Origin: an uncultured Flavobacteriaceae bacterium | GTDB taxonomy: Bacteria; Bacteroidota; Bacteroidia; Flavobacteriales; Flavobacteriaceae | Reading direction: 5' to 3' | Length of the DNA stretch: 64,000 nt | Assembly: GCA_913052585.1 (NCBI GenBank) | Contig: CAJXEB010000002.1 | Coordinates: 1-64,000 of the forward strand | Shown: positions 18,134 to 26,088 of the stretch, piece by piece | How positions within the stretch are numbered: position 1 is the first letter of the stretch | Layout of the letters: every line of letters starts with the position of its first letter | Translations under genes and position numbers: made by a program | Notes under the pieces: model-generated | Seen by the model: only the letters and a program-made list of their open reading frames with translations | Databases searched by the model: none | What the model was told of the DNA's origin: nothing

Positions 18134-18775
18134 TTAGAGAAGTTCTTTCAGTATTTCTCTTACTTCACTGAGCATCATAGCGGTGGCACCCCAAACTAAA
18201 TGATCGTTTAACATGAAAGCTGGCACTTCAATATTTTTCGCATAGGAAGTTGTTAAATTTTGATACGTTTTAATAGTATCATCCATAAAATGAACTAAAG
18301 GAATTTCAATAAGTGCTTCCACTTCTTCTTCTTGTAAAATGAATTTTGGAGTGATTTTAGTAATTCCAAGATAAGGCTGCACAAAAAAATTACTAGGCGG
18401 AATGTAGACTTCCGTTAGTTTTTTTAAAACCGAAACAGTATTTCTTATGACTCCTATTTCTTCCTCAGTCTCTCGCAATGCAGTCTCTTTAAGCGAGGTA
18501 TCTTCATTTTCGTATTTACCACCTGGAAATCCTATTTGAGCAGAATGAACTCCTTTATAAGTCTTTCTAAGTATTAATGCTAACATCGTTTGGTTGGTTT
18601 CAGATGGATAAAACAATGCCAAAACTCCCGCTTTTCGAGCTGTTTGTTTTTCAATAGCAATCCGTTTGAGTTCTGCCAAACGTTCTATTGGTGCCATTTT
18701 AAATTGAGCAGATTCTCCTGGAAGCTTCAATTTTGCTATTTTTACAATCTTATTTTCAAATTCTTTAAATTCCAT
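18134..18775 (-). CDS. NUDIX hydrolase, CoA pyrophosphatase type
   Basis: A 213-residue enzyme with a full Nudix box, GGKYENEDTSLKETALRETEEEIG, preceded by LILRKTYKGVHSAQIGFPGG, which fits the UPF0035 motif that marks CoA diphosphatases. It likely hydrolyses CoA to 4'-phosphopantetheine and 3',5'-ADP. Its ATG faces that of a divergent peptidyl-prolyl isomerase gene with only 2 bp between the start codons, so each promoter must lie inside the neighbour's coding sequence. Confidence 0.87.
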   Translation of the reverse strand: MEFKEFENKIVKIAKLKLPGESAQFKMAPIERLAELKRIAIEKQTARKAGVLALFYPSETNQTMLALILRKTYKGVHSAQIGFPGGKYENEDTSLKETALRETEEEIGVIRNTVSVLKKLTEVYIPPSNFFVQPYLGITKITPKFILQEEEVEALIEIPLVHFMDDTIKTYQNLTTSYAKNIEVPAFMLNDHLVWGATAMMLSEVREILKELL

Positions 18776-18777
18776 TT

Positions 18778-19494
18778 ATGAAAAACTTGTTGCTATTTAG
18801 TTTATTAATTACTCTACTTATTAGCTGTGAAGATACTAAAAAGAAGAAAACTAACACCCCTGTTAAGCATATTGAAAAACAAATAGATACGATTGAATCC
18901 ACTAAAATAATAGCATCAAAACCCACAAAACCAAAAATTAAACTAACTGAAGAAAATGCCATTTCGTTTTTAATAGCATACGGGAAAGAAAATCCTGAAA
19001 ATAAAGTGAGAATTACAACTACTTATGGAATTATAGATATCGAATTATTTAAGGATACTCCCATACATAGAGCAAATTTTATTTATTTGGTGAAACAAAA
19101 ATATTTTAATAATACGTTTTTACATAGAGTTGTCCCTGATTTTATCATACAAGCGGGGAGTAGTGATTTAAAATCTACATTTAAAAAAAGAGCAGTGATA
19201 GGAAGTAACTATAGATTGCCTTATGAAAAAGGCAATGGAAAACTTCATAGTTACGGAACTGTATCTGGAGCTAAAGAATACCGTGAAAATCCTGATAAAA
19301 AAACATCCCCTTTTGAGTTCTTTATATATTTAGGTCCTAACACCAGTAACAAACACCTTAATGGAAATTACACCATTTATGGTAAAGTTATAAAAGGTAT
19401 GGAGGTAGTTGAAGTACTTTCAGAATTACCTTCAGATGATGAAGATTGGCCATTAAACAACATTTATATTTCCGCAGAAATTATCAAAAATTAA
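18778..19494 (+). CDS. Cyclophilin-type peptidyl-prolyl isomerase, lipoprotein
   Basis: A 238-residue envelope chaperone that isomerises Xaa-Pro bonds. A lipoprotein leader ends LLISC and is followed by a lysine-rich linker to about residue 70. The cyclophilin domain shows GIIDIELF, the active-site block FLHRVVPDFIIQAG with the catalytic arginine, EFFIYLG (glutamate replaces the usual glutamine) and NYTIYGKVIKGMEVV. Its 3' end overlaps the convergent TRIC-type channel gene by 4 bp. Confidence 0.88.
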   Translation: MKNLLLFSLLITLLISCEDTKKKKTNTPVKHIEKQIDTIESTKIIASKPTKPKIKLTEENAISFLIAYGKENPENKVRITTTYGIIDIELFKDTPIHRANFIYLVKQKYFNNTFLHRVVPDFIIQAGSSDLKSTFKKRAVIGSNYRLPYEKGNGKLHSYGTVSGAKEYRENPDKKTSPFEFFIYLGPNTSNKHLNGNYTIYGKVIKGMEVVEVLSELPSDDEDWPLNNIYISAEIIKN

Positions 19495-20111
19495 TTTTTC
19501 ATTTCTTCTTTACTATACAAATTTGGTAATGATAATTTAAAAAATACAGCTAATAATCGTATTGCAATTACAATTCCTCCAGCTATAAAAACAACAATAT
19601 TATTTGGTATTGGCGTGTATTGTAAAATAAAATAAGCTGAAGCACCAGCTATACAGGCAGTCGCATAAATTTCTTTTCTGAATATTATTGGAATTTCAGT
19701 ACATAAAATATCTCTTATCACTCCACCAAAACAAGCAGATAATGTTCCCAAAGCAATACAAATTAAAGGTGAAAAACCAGCGTTTATTCCTTTTTCTACT
19801 CCTATAACGGTATAAAATGCAATACCGATGGTGTCAAATAAAAACAGGGACTTACGAACATAGCTCAATTTTTTTCTAAATATTATTGCTAGAACCGTAG
19901 CACCCGCAATAACATATATAAATCGTAAATCGTACATCCAAAATATGGGAGCATCTATTAAAACATCTCTTAAAGTCCCTCCACCTACAGCAGTAACAAA
20001 TGCTATAATAAAAACACCAAATGGATCCATTCTTTTTTTGACAGCAGTTAATACTCCTGATATTGAAAATGATAGTGTTCCTAATATGTCAATAATTAAA
20101 AATAAACTCAC
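19491..20111 (-). CDS. Trimeric intracellular cation channel family (UPF0126) membrane protein
   Basis: A 206-residue inner-membrane protein with about seven helices in two homologous halves. The paired motifs AVGGGTLRDVLI and CFGGVIRDILCTE are the glycine-rich signature of the YadS/TRIC family of cation channels. The start is a GTG at 20111, whose GTGA overlaps the stop of a small upstream reading frame (20108-20308), a layout typical of translational coupling. Confidence 0.87.
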   Translation of the reverse strand: MSLFLIIDILGTLSFSISGVLTAVKKRMDPFGVFIIAFVTAVGGGTLRDVLIDAPIFWMYDLRFIYVIAGATVLAIIFRKKLSYVRKSLFLFDTIGIAFYTVIGVEKGINAGFSPLICIALGTLSACFGGVIRDILCTEIPIIFRKEIYATACIAGASAYFILQYTPIPNNIVVFIAGGIVIAIRLLAVFFKLSLPNLYSKEEMKN

Positions 20112-20308
20112 ATGCTTTGGGTATAATAGTTATAATATTCAAGAATAATGTCTAAAAACTGACGGTTGTATAATTCCGATTTTATTTCCAATACACTTTC
20201 TACTTTATCTCTTAGTATTTTTAATGTTTTAAAATCGTTAGATCTCTTTGCAATTAAATATGGTAAATATACAATGAGTAAAATATTAACGGTAAAAACA
20301 ACAAAGAT
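20108..20308 (-). CDS. Small single-helix ORF coupled to the channel gene (start unclear)
   Basis: A frame missing from the ORF track is open for 66 codons and ends in a TGA that overlaps the GTG start of the TRIC-type gene. It has a hydrophobic helix (FVVFTVNILLIVYLPYLIA) followed by charged, helix-forming KRSNDFKTLKILRDKVESVL and a tyrosine-rich tail. No ATG or GTG lies in frame before the upstream TAA; an ATG at 20326 is in another frame. It is either a true small membrane protein with an unusual start codon or a gene that lost its start by a frameshift. Confidence 0.4.
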   Translation of the reverse strand: MFVVFTVNILLIVYLPYLIAKRSNDFKTLKILRDKVESVLEIKSELYNRQFLDIILEYYNYYTQSM

Positions 20309-20455
20309 TTAAGCACTACAAAAAACATAAACAAACTTGTTTTATATTTAAGGTCTTTCAAACCCTTTTGCAAAAATAGTATTTAATACGAGAAGCAGTA
20401 TTTATTAAACAAAATAATTGAAAATGGATAGTATTTGAAAAGACTATCCTCATTA

Positions 20456-20528
20456 TGACAATTCAGAACTTAAATTTTACAGTTGAGTCATTTAATGTTT
20501 TAAGAATGATATTCTGATCGCATATTTG
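20456..20528 (+). promoter_or_regulatory. LytTR-type regulated promoter of the second DUF2141 gene
   Basis: TGACAATTC (20456-20464), 12 bp, TTACAGTTG (20477-20485), 35 bp, CATATTTG (20521-20528) as -7-like box. With flanking AG the inner repeat reads ACAGTTGAG, an exact fit to the LytTR consensus [TA][AC][CA]GTTN[AG][TG]. Spacing equals that of the two minus-strand promoters at 13222 and 15479 to the base. The rest of the intergenic stretch 20309-20564 shows no other gene. Confidence 0.65.
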
Positions 20529-20564
20529 TACCAGAATTAATACTAACATTTAAATAAACTCATT

Positions 20565-20993
20565 ATGAAAACTATTCTATTTACAATTACATTAGCTTTA
20601 ACAAGTCTTATTTTAACTGCTCAAACTTCAACAGATGAAAGTATTGAAGGAACTTCACTTACCGTTACCGTTTCATTAAATGGAACTGGAGGACATATTT
20701 TACTTTCTTTACATAATGAAGATTCTTTTATGAAAAACCCTTTAGATGCTTCAAGTAGTGAAATAAAAGATGGCAAAGCAATATTTACTTTTACAGATTT
20801 AGAGCCAGGTGAATATGCATTAGTAGCACTACACGATAAAAACGATAATAAAAGAATGGATTTCGAACCAACTGGAAGGCCAAGTGAAGCATTTGGGATT
20901 TCAAACAATGTAATGCTAATGGGCCCTCCTCAGTGGAATGATGCTAAATTTGAATTAGGTGTAACATCATTAGATATGGAAATAAGATTATAA
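20565..20993 (+). CDS. DUF2141 domain-containing exported protein (second copy)
   Basis: A 142-residue protein with a signal peptide ending SLILTAQ. The DUF2141 marks are LLSLHNEDSFM, the calcium-loop-like VALHDKNDNKRMDFE, and MLMGPPQWNDAKFEL. It resembles the DUF2141 protein at 12782-13198 in length and in the GPPxW block. It is a single-gene unit with its own LytTR-type promoter and a hairpin terminator after it. Probably regulated together with the first copy (inference). Confidence 0.88.
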   Translation: MKTILFTITLALTSLILTAQTSTDESIEGTSLTVTVSLNGTGGHILLSLHNEDSFMKNPLDASSSEIKDGKAIFTFTDLEPGEYALVALHDKNDNKRMDFEPTGRPSEAFGISNNVMLMGPPQWNDAKFELGVTSLDMEIRL

Positions 20994-21020
20994 AATTCAT
21001 ACTCTCAAACTCTCAAATGA

Positions 21021-21055
21021 AGCCAGTTAATTTAATTATTGACTGGCTTTTTTTT
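21021..21055 (+). terminator. Intrinsic terminator of the second DUF2141 gene
   Basis: AGCCAGTTAA (21021-21030) pairs with TTGACTGGCT (21039-21048), allowing one G-T pair, and eight or more T follow. It lies 28 bp after the stop codon. Confidence 0.85.
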
Positions 21056-21100
21056 ATGATACAATTTTAATTTAACTATAAGGTTAATTGATAATTTTAT

Positions 21101-21108
21101 TATCTTTG
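21101..21108 (+). promoter_or_regulatory. Putative -7 box (TATCTTTG) of oxyR
   Basis: TATCTTTG is an exact TAnnTTTG match 16 bp before the ATG at 21125. No TTTG stands at the usual distance upstream, so the promoter may be weak or regulated. Confidence 0.45.
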
Positions 21109-21124
21109 ATACAAATAATTGATT

Positions 21125-22066
21125 ATGACTATTACACAATTAAAGTACGTTTTAGCGGTAGCAGAACATCAAAACTTCACTAAAGCAGCTGAGCATGTAT
21201 TTGTCACTCAACCTACGTTAAGTATGCAAATTCAAAAATTAGAAGAAGAATTAAGTATTTTAATTTTCGATAGAAGTAAAAAGCCAATTGAACTAACAGA
21301 AGTTGGAAAAAAAATTGTGAATCAAGCCAGAAACATTGTTAATGAATCTGAGCGAATGCAAGATGTGGTAGATCAAGAAAAAGGATTTATTGGAGGAGAT
21401 TTTAGATTAGGAATTATTCCTACCATAATGCCTACACTATTGCCCATGTTTTTAAAAAACTTCACAAATAAATATCCTAAAGTTCATTTAAAAATTGAAG
21501 AACTTACCACATCCGAGATCATTACTAAATTAAATGACGGTCATTTAGATGCCGCCATTGCAGCAACTCCTCTAGTACAAGAAAAAATTAAAGAACGGGT
21601 GCTTTATTTTGAGCCCTTTGTAGGTTATGTACCTATAAGTCATCGTCTGAATACTAAAAAGAAATTAGACCGATCCGATTTAGATATTAATGATATCCTC
21701 CTATTAGAAGACGGACATTGTTTTAGAGATGGAGTTATTAATATATGTAAATCTTTAAAAAAAAATGCACCAACAGATTCGTTTCAGTTAGAAAGTGGAA
21801 GCTTTGAAACCTTAATTAAATTATCTAATGAAGGTTTTGGTATGACACTTCTTCCCTATCTAAACACTTTGGATATCCCAAAAGAAGAACAAAAAAAATA
21901 TTTGCGATATTTCAATGAACCATCCCCAGCTAGAGAAGTAAGCTTATTATATAAAAAAAGTGAGTTAAAAATGCAGATAATTGATTCGCTTTACGACATC
22001 ATCGCTGGTGTTATAAGAGGTGCTATTGCTTTTCAAGATATTAAAGTAATAAGTCCTCTCAAATAA
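21125..22066 (+). CDS. oxyR: OxyR-type LysR regulator (peroxide sensor)
   Basis: A 313-residue LysR-family activator. The N-terminal winged helix covers ITQLKYVLAVAEHQNFTKAAE and VTQPTLSMQIQKLEEEL. In the effector domain LLEDGHCFRDGVINIC holds two cysteines nine residues apart in the same context as Cys199 and Cys208 of Escherichia coli OxyR, the pair that forms the peroxide-sensing disulfide. This supports a true OxyR role in hydrogen peroxide defence. The ORF track starts at a TTG (21119); ATG 21125 fits the family start MTITQLKY. Confidence 0.92.
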   Translation: MTITQLKYVLAVAEHQNFTKAAEHVFVTQPTLSMQIQKLEEELSILIFDRSKKPIELTEVGKKIVNQARNIVNESERMQDVVDQEKGFIGGDFRLGIIPTIMPTLLPMFLKNFTNKYPKVHLKIEELTTSEIITKLNDGHLDAAIAATPLVQEKIKERVLYFEPFVGYVPISHRLNTKKKLDRSDLDINDILLLEDGHCFRDGVINICKSLKKNAPTDSFQLESGSFETLIKLSNEGFGMTLLPYLNTLDIPKEEQKKYLRYFNEPSPAREVSLLYKKSELKMQIIDSLYDIIAGVIRGAIAFQDIKVISPLK

Positions 22067-22087
22067 TAATATTTAATTAAAAAAGTA

Positions 22088-22116
22088 AAAAAACCCTCGA
22101 TTGAGGGATTTTTTTA
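22088..22116. terminator. Bidirectional terminator between oxyR and a small convergent gene
   Basis: CCCTC-GATT-GAGGG (22094-22107) is flanked by an A-run on the left and a T-run on the right, so it can serve both strands. The minus-strand gene's TAA lies within the T-run. Confidence 0.85.
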
Positions 22117-22311
22117 TGAATTTAAATAAATTAAACATTGATTTAATTGTGGTTTCTCTTCAAGTAAGCCATTTACCCAAATTTTTAATTCCTCTATCTC
22201 ATGGGGAAGTAAGCGGGTTAATGCTTTTTTTAACTCGATACAGAAAAGATTAACGTCAAAACTTACTTTATTAAGTACAGCCTTGGTGTAATCAAACATT
22301 GCTCTAGCCAT
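22114..22311 (-). CDS. Conserved small flavobacterial protein
   Basis: A 65-residue cytoplasmic protein, MARAMFDYTKAVLNKVSFD at its start and RLLPHEIEELKIWV in the middle. I recall closely similar short proteins in many Flavobacteriia, always of this length, but no function is known. It is predicted to be fully helical. It stands alone, ends in the bidirectional terminator shared with oxyR, and has a 180-bp upstream region in which I see nothing else. Confidence 0.75.
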   Translation of the reverse strand: MARAMFDYTKAVLNKVSFDVNLFCIELKKALTRLLPHEIEELKIWVNGLLEEKPQLNQCLIYLNS

Positions 22312-22491
22312 TTTTAGAATATTGGGTTAAGTATTTTTAAAGTATAGGCGATTTTTTTTATTAGTTTCAGTTTAAAGGTAATAATAAAATGCAATATAAA
22401 TTTCCTTTTGTTAATAAGTTTAGTATTTATTTAACCTTGTTTTTTCGGATTAACTGCCTATATATCTGTTAAAACTGAGTGTTTATAGGGT

Positions 22492-22947
22492 TTATGGTTT
22501 CACTTTTACGGTCCATTCAAATTCAAAAACAGAAACTACGATTCCATCTTCATTCACTCCTTCCGATTTCATCCAACAGGTTTTTCCTTCGCCACTAGCT
22601 ACGGTATCCTTTATAGCCTGTTTTATCAACTCACCATCATTACAAGTAAACGTAATCCTCCCTGTTGCTTTCTTTAAAAAAGTAGCTTTATTATTAGCAA
22701 CTAACATCGATATCTTTTTGTTGGAATCCTCAATACAACTCATTAGCATAGCACCTGTACTTAGTTCTGCAGCCATCCCCTGCACAGCCCAAAATAAAGA
22801 TTTAAATGGATTTTGACTGATCCATCGATGCTTCACTTTAACGGTACAAGTATCTTTACTAATAGATTTTACACGAATTCCTAACCAATAAACAGAAGGC
22901 AATTTAAAAAAAGTAAAAGCGGTAATTTTTTTTGGAGTAATTGGCAT
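22492..22947 (-). CDS. DUF4442 hotdog-fold protein (thioesterase-like)
   Basis: A 151-residue protein of the DUF4442 family, relatives of acyl-CoA thioesterases with a hotdog fold. FKLPSVYWLGIRVKSI opens the domain, and the helix FWAVQGMAAELSTGAMLM is the central hotdog helix. Catalytic identity is not proven. A TATCTTCG box 18-25 bp before the ATG resembles the -7 consensus. Confidence 0.8.
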   Translation of the reverse strand: MPITPKKITAFTFFKLPSVYWLGIRVKSISKDTCTVKVKHRWISQNPFKSLFWAVQGMAAELSTGAMLMSCIEDSNKKISMLVANNKATFLKKATGRITFTCNDGELIKQAIKDTVASGEGKTCWMKSEGVNEDGIVVSVFEFEWTVKVKP

Positions 22948-23147
22948 ATATATAATTTTAAGCGAAGATATTGAAAAAAAAACGACTCTTAATCTAATAT
23001 AATTTATATTTTAAATATGAAAAATATGAATTACACAATTTTCAATAAAAAACATATTCTTCTGTATATTAATTACTTACATTATTAAGTGTGTTAAATA
23101 TATGTTAATTATAGTACTATGCGTAACAAAGTACCATCTTAAAGACA

Positions 23148-23155
23148 TATATTTG
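23148..23155 (+). promoter_or_regulatory. Putative -7 box (TATATTTG) of the DUF4870 gene
   Basis: An exact TAnnTTTG match 19 bp before the ATG at 23175. The usual -33 TTTG is not seen. Confidence 0.45.
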
Positions 23156-23174
23156 TATAAGAAATTAATAGACA

Positions 23175-23663
23175 ATGGATACTACTATATCAGAAAATCA
23201 AAAAAATGTGGCTAGCTTAATGCACCTTTCAACTTTTAGTAAGTTCTTTTTCCCTTTCGGAAATTTTATAGCTCCTTTATTATTATGGACCTTTAATAAA
23301 GAACACCAATTTGTAGAAGAACATGGAAGAGAAGCAATCAACTTCCAATTAAGCATCTTTATTTATTCATTAATAATAGGTTTAATATGCCTTCCGTTTG
23401 TATTAATTTTTGCAACCGACTTTGTATCCTTAATTGATGCCATCGATCATACGGTTGGAAATGTATCATTACATGATGCGAAAAATCTTTCAGGTTATGT
23501 AGTCATCATATTTATTGCTGCCATTTTACTTTTCGGATTATTTGTTTTCGAATTTTACGCAGTAATTTCAGCAACCATCGCAGCATCAAAAGGAAATGCT
23601 TATAAATACCCATTTAGTATATCATTCATCAAAACAACACCCCAACCTCAAGTAATTGAATAG
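23175..23663 (+). CDS. DUF4870 domain-containing membrane protein
   Basis: A 162-residue inner-membrane protein. The block MHLSTFSKFFFPFGNFIAPLL followed by FVEEHGREAINFQLS is the DUF4870/Tic20-like signature. Three to four membrane helices. It is the first gene of a run leading to the PadR-PspC cluster (20 bp to the next small gene) and is probably part of the same envelope-stress message. Confidence 0.85.
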   Translation: MDTTISENQKNVASLMHLSTFSKFFFPFGNFIAPLLLWTFNKEHQFVEEHGREAINFQLSIFIYSLIIGLICLPFVLIFATDFVSLIDAIDHTVGNVSLHDAKNLSGYVVIIFIAAILLFGLFVFEFYAVISATIAASKGNAYKYPFSISFIKTTPQPQVIE

Positions 23664-23682
23664 GGAATAAATCAATCAAAAA

Positions 23683-23868
23683 ATGAACACGTTAATTAAT
23701 TTAGTTTTAGCCATAGTTTTAAACTTTCTTTCTAATGGAACTAATCAACCAGACCTAGCTCAATTTACATTTAATCATTCTGTAAAAGAAGCTAAGAATC
23801 AAAGTTATCAACTAGAAGACCTTAGGTCTCATTATTTAATCACTAAAGAAGAAGTAAATAAAATTTAG
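23683..23868 (+). CDS. Small hypothetical exported protein
   Basis: A 61-residue ORF with a short hydrophobic N-terminus (TLINLVLAIVLNFL) and a polar tail ending in DLRSHYLITKEEVNKI. It lies 19 bp after the DUF4870 gene and 113 bp before padR, in the same direction. Family not recognised; it is supported by position and codon use only. Confidence 0.5.
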   Translation: MNTLINLVLAIVLNFLSNGTNQPDLAQFTFNHSVKEAKNQSYQLEDLRSHYLITKEEVNKI

Positions 23869-23981
23869 TGATAATCAATTAAAAGGAACACATGAAATGA
23901 GTATGTTAAAATTTTTCACACTCAAGGAGATTACCAATTGCGAACAGCATGTGACCATTAAAAAACAATAAATAAAGACAC

Positions 23982-24320
23982 ATGAAAATTGAAAACACAA
24001 AAGCTCAAATGCGAAAAGGAGTCTTGGAGTATTGTATCTTATCCATATTAAGAGATGGAGAAGCTTATACCTCAGACATACTAGAGACCCTAAAAGACGC
24101 AAAAATGCTTGTGGTAGAAGGAACTATTTATCCTTTGCTAACACGTCTTAAAAACGCAGGATTGTTAGCCTATCGCTGGGAAGAATCTACCAGCGGACCA
24201 CCACGAAAGTATTATGCACTTACCGAAACCGGAAAATTATTTTTAAGCGAATTAAATACTACCTGGAGTGAATTACAACAGGCTGTAAAAAAAGTAACAC
24301 GAGAAAAATCAAAGAAATGA
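23982..24320 (+). CDS. PadR-family transcriptional regulator
   Basis: A 112-residue winged-helix regulator. MRKGVLEYCILSIL and the DILETLKDAKMLVVEGTIYP block are the PadR DNA-binding signature, and KYYALTETGK is the wing. Its ATG-TGA overlap (4 bp) with the PspC gene shows co-translation. In Bacteroidota this PadR-PspC-GIN order is common, and the PadR protein is thought to repress its own operon (inference). Confidence 0.9.
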   Translation: MKIENTKAQMRKGVLEYCILSILRDGEAYTSDILETLKDAKMLVVEGTIYPLLTRLKNAGLLAYRWEESTSGPPRKYYALTETGKLFLSELNTTWSELQQAVKKVTREKSKK

Positions 24321-26071
24321 ACAAGACAGTAAACATAAATTTAGCAGGTACATTTTTTCATATAGATGAAGATGCTTTTGCAAAGCTTACCAGATATCTT
24401 GACGCTATACGTCGTTCTTTTTCAGATCCAAATGGACAAGACGAAATAATAAAAGATATTGAGGCGCGCATTTCTGAACTCTTCTCTGAAAAAATAAACG
24501 ACACATCCCAAGTAATTACTATAAAGGAATTAGACGAAGTAATTGCTGTAATGGGACAACCAGAAGATTATATGGTAGATGAAGAAATCTTTGAAGATGC
24601 TTCACCAAATCAAAAAAGTCAATCAAGAAGTCAGTCTTCTCACAAACAGTTGTTTAGAGATGAAGACAATAAATTCATCGCAGGGGTTTCCTCTGGTTTA
24701 GGACATTATTTTAGTGTCGATGCAATTTGGATTCGTTTGGCTTGGATCGCATCTGTATTATTAGGTTTTGGTGCTCCAGTACTGGTATACATCCTTTTAT
24801 GGATTTTAATTCCTGAAGCTTTAACAACTTCAGATAAAATAAAAATGAATAGAGAGCCTGTAAATATCTCGAACATCGAAAAAAAAATTAAAGAAGAACT
24901 TAAAAATGCTTCCGATAAAATAAAAGATGTCGACTATGATAAATATAAGGACAATGCACAAAAAGGAGCAAATAGTTTTTTTAGTACCGTCGGTAAAATA
25001 TTCGCAGGTATATTTAGCGTGTTTGGTAAATTCTTTGGAATATTATTAATTATCATATCACTTTCAACAATTGTTGGACTTATAGTTGGTTTATTTACAG
25101 CTGGAACCTTTGGAATGGTATGGGGCGGTCATGAAGTTTTTGATTACTCATCCATCGTATTAGCAGATAACTTCCCGTTTTGGCTAATATCACTATTGGT
25201 ATTTTTAATGGTTGGAATTCCGTTCTTTGCACTTTTTATTTTAGGTTTAAAACTATTAATCACTAATTTAAAATCAATAGGTCCGACAGCAAAAATTGTC
25301 CTGTTTGTTGTTTGGATATTTTCTATCATTGGTTTAAGTGTTTTAGGTGTAAAACAAGCAACAGAGCAAGCTTATGATGGAGACTATATAACTGAAAATA
25401 GGATTCCAATTAAAGCTAACGATACGCTAAAATTACAAATGATTAGCAATAATCGTTATGAATATAATGCTACAAGAAGTGGCAGTTTTTATTTAAAAGC
25501 AGACGAAGAGGGTAACAAAATTATTTATTCAAGCGATATAAGACTGATTGTACGTTCAACAAACGATTCTACCGCAAAAGTATTTATAGAACATAAGGCA
25601 GAAGGCAGCTCTTTTGATAATGCAAAACAAAGAGCAGAAGCCATTGATTATGAATATACATTTAACAATAATACATTAACTTTAAATAGTTATTTCACCA
25701 CTGACATCGCTAATAAGTATAGAGAGCAAGAAGTTGAAGTGGTATTGTATTTACCTTTAGGAACCGTATTATTTGCAGATAATAACACTTATAGTTATCA
25801 TTCAAACAGTTCGCGATATAATGATATTTTAAGAAATGGAGATGAAGAAAAACATTTACTAATTCAAAAATCTAAAACTATTTGTTTGGATTGCCCAAAA
25901 TCAAGTTCTTTAAAGTATAATTCAGAAGGTGAAACTTGGGAACTTGAGGTAAATAATGACTTTGATGAAAAAGAAGAAGGGAATCATATTATTATTGATG
26001 AAGATGGAGTAAATATTAAAATTACAGATAAGGATGATACTGTGAAAGTTAAAATTGGAAACAATAATTAA
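24317..26071 (+). CDS. PspC domain-containing membrane protein
   Basis: A 584-residue protein. Residues 1-90 are a cytoplasmic helical region (FFHIDEDAFAKLTRYLDAIR), and the PspC domain covers about 108-175 (KFIAGVSSGLGHYF, then a membrane helix ending LLWILIPEA). Several further helices follow between residues 225 and 350, and then a large extracytoplasmic beta-rich region to the C-terminus. PspC proteins belong to the phage-shock envelope response. Coupled to PadR upstream and followed by a GIN-domain protein. Confidence 0.9.
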   Translation: MNKTVNINLAGTFFHIDEDAFAKLTRYLDAIRRSFSDPNGQDEIIKDIEARISELFSEKINDTSQVITIKELDEVIAVMGQPEDYMVDEEIFEDASPNQKSQSRSQSSHKQLFRDEDNKFIAGVSSGLGHYFSVDAIWIRLAWIASVLLGFGAPVLVYILLWILIPEALTTSDKIKMNREPVNISNIEKKIKEELKNASDKIKDVDYDKYKDNAQKGANSFFSTVGKIFAGIFSVFGKFFGILLIIISLSTIVGLIVGLFTAGTFGMVWGGHEVFDYSSIVLADNFPFWLISLLVFLMVGIPFFALFILGLKLLITNLKSIGPTAKIVLFVVWIFSIIGLSVLGVKQATEQAYDGDYITENRIPIKANDTLKLQMISNNRYEYNATRSGSFYLKADEEGNKIIYSSDIRLIVRSTNDSTAKVFIEHKAEGSSFDNAKQRAEAIDYEYTFNNNTLTLNSYFTTDIANKYREQEVEVVLYLPLGTVLFADNNTYSYHSNSSRYNDILRNGDEEKHLLIQKSKTICLDCPKSSSLKYNSEGETWELEVNNDFDEKEEGNHIIIDEDGVNIKITDKDDTVKVKIGNNN

Positions 26072-26088
26072 TCAAAAAACAAATCAAA

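Noticed and set aside
23897-23971. 24-codon ORF (MSMLKFFTLKEITNCEQ...) just before padR
   Set aside because: Short, with no recognised pattern or partner; its place in an operon is suggestive but not enough to call it a gene.
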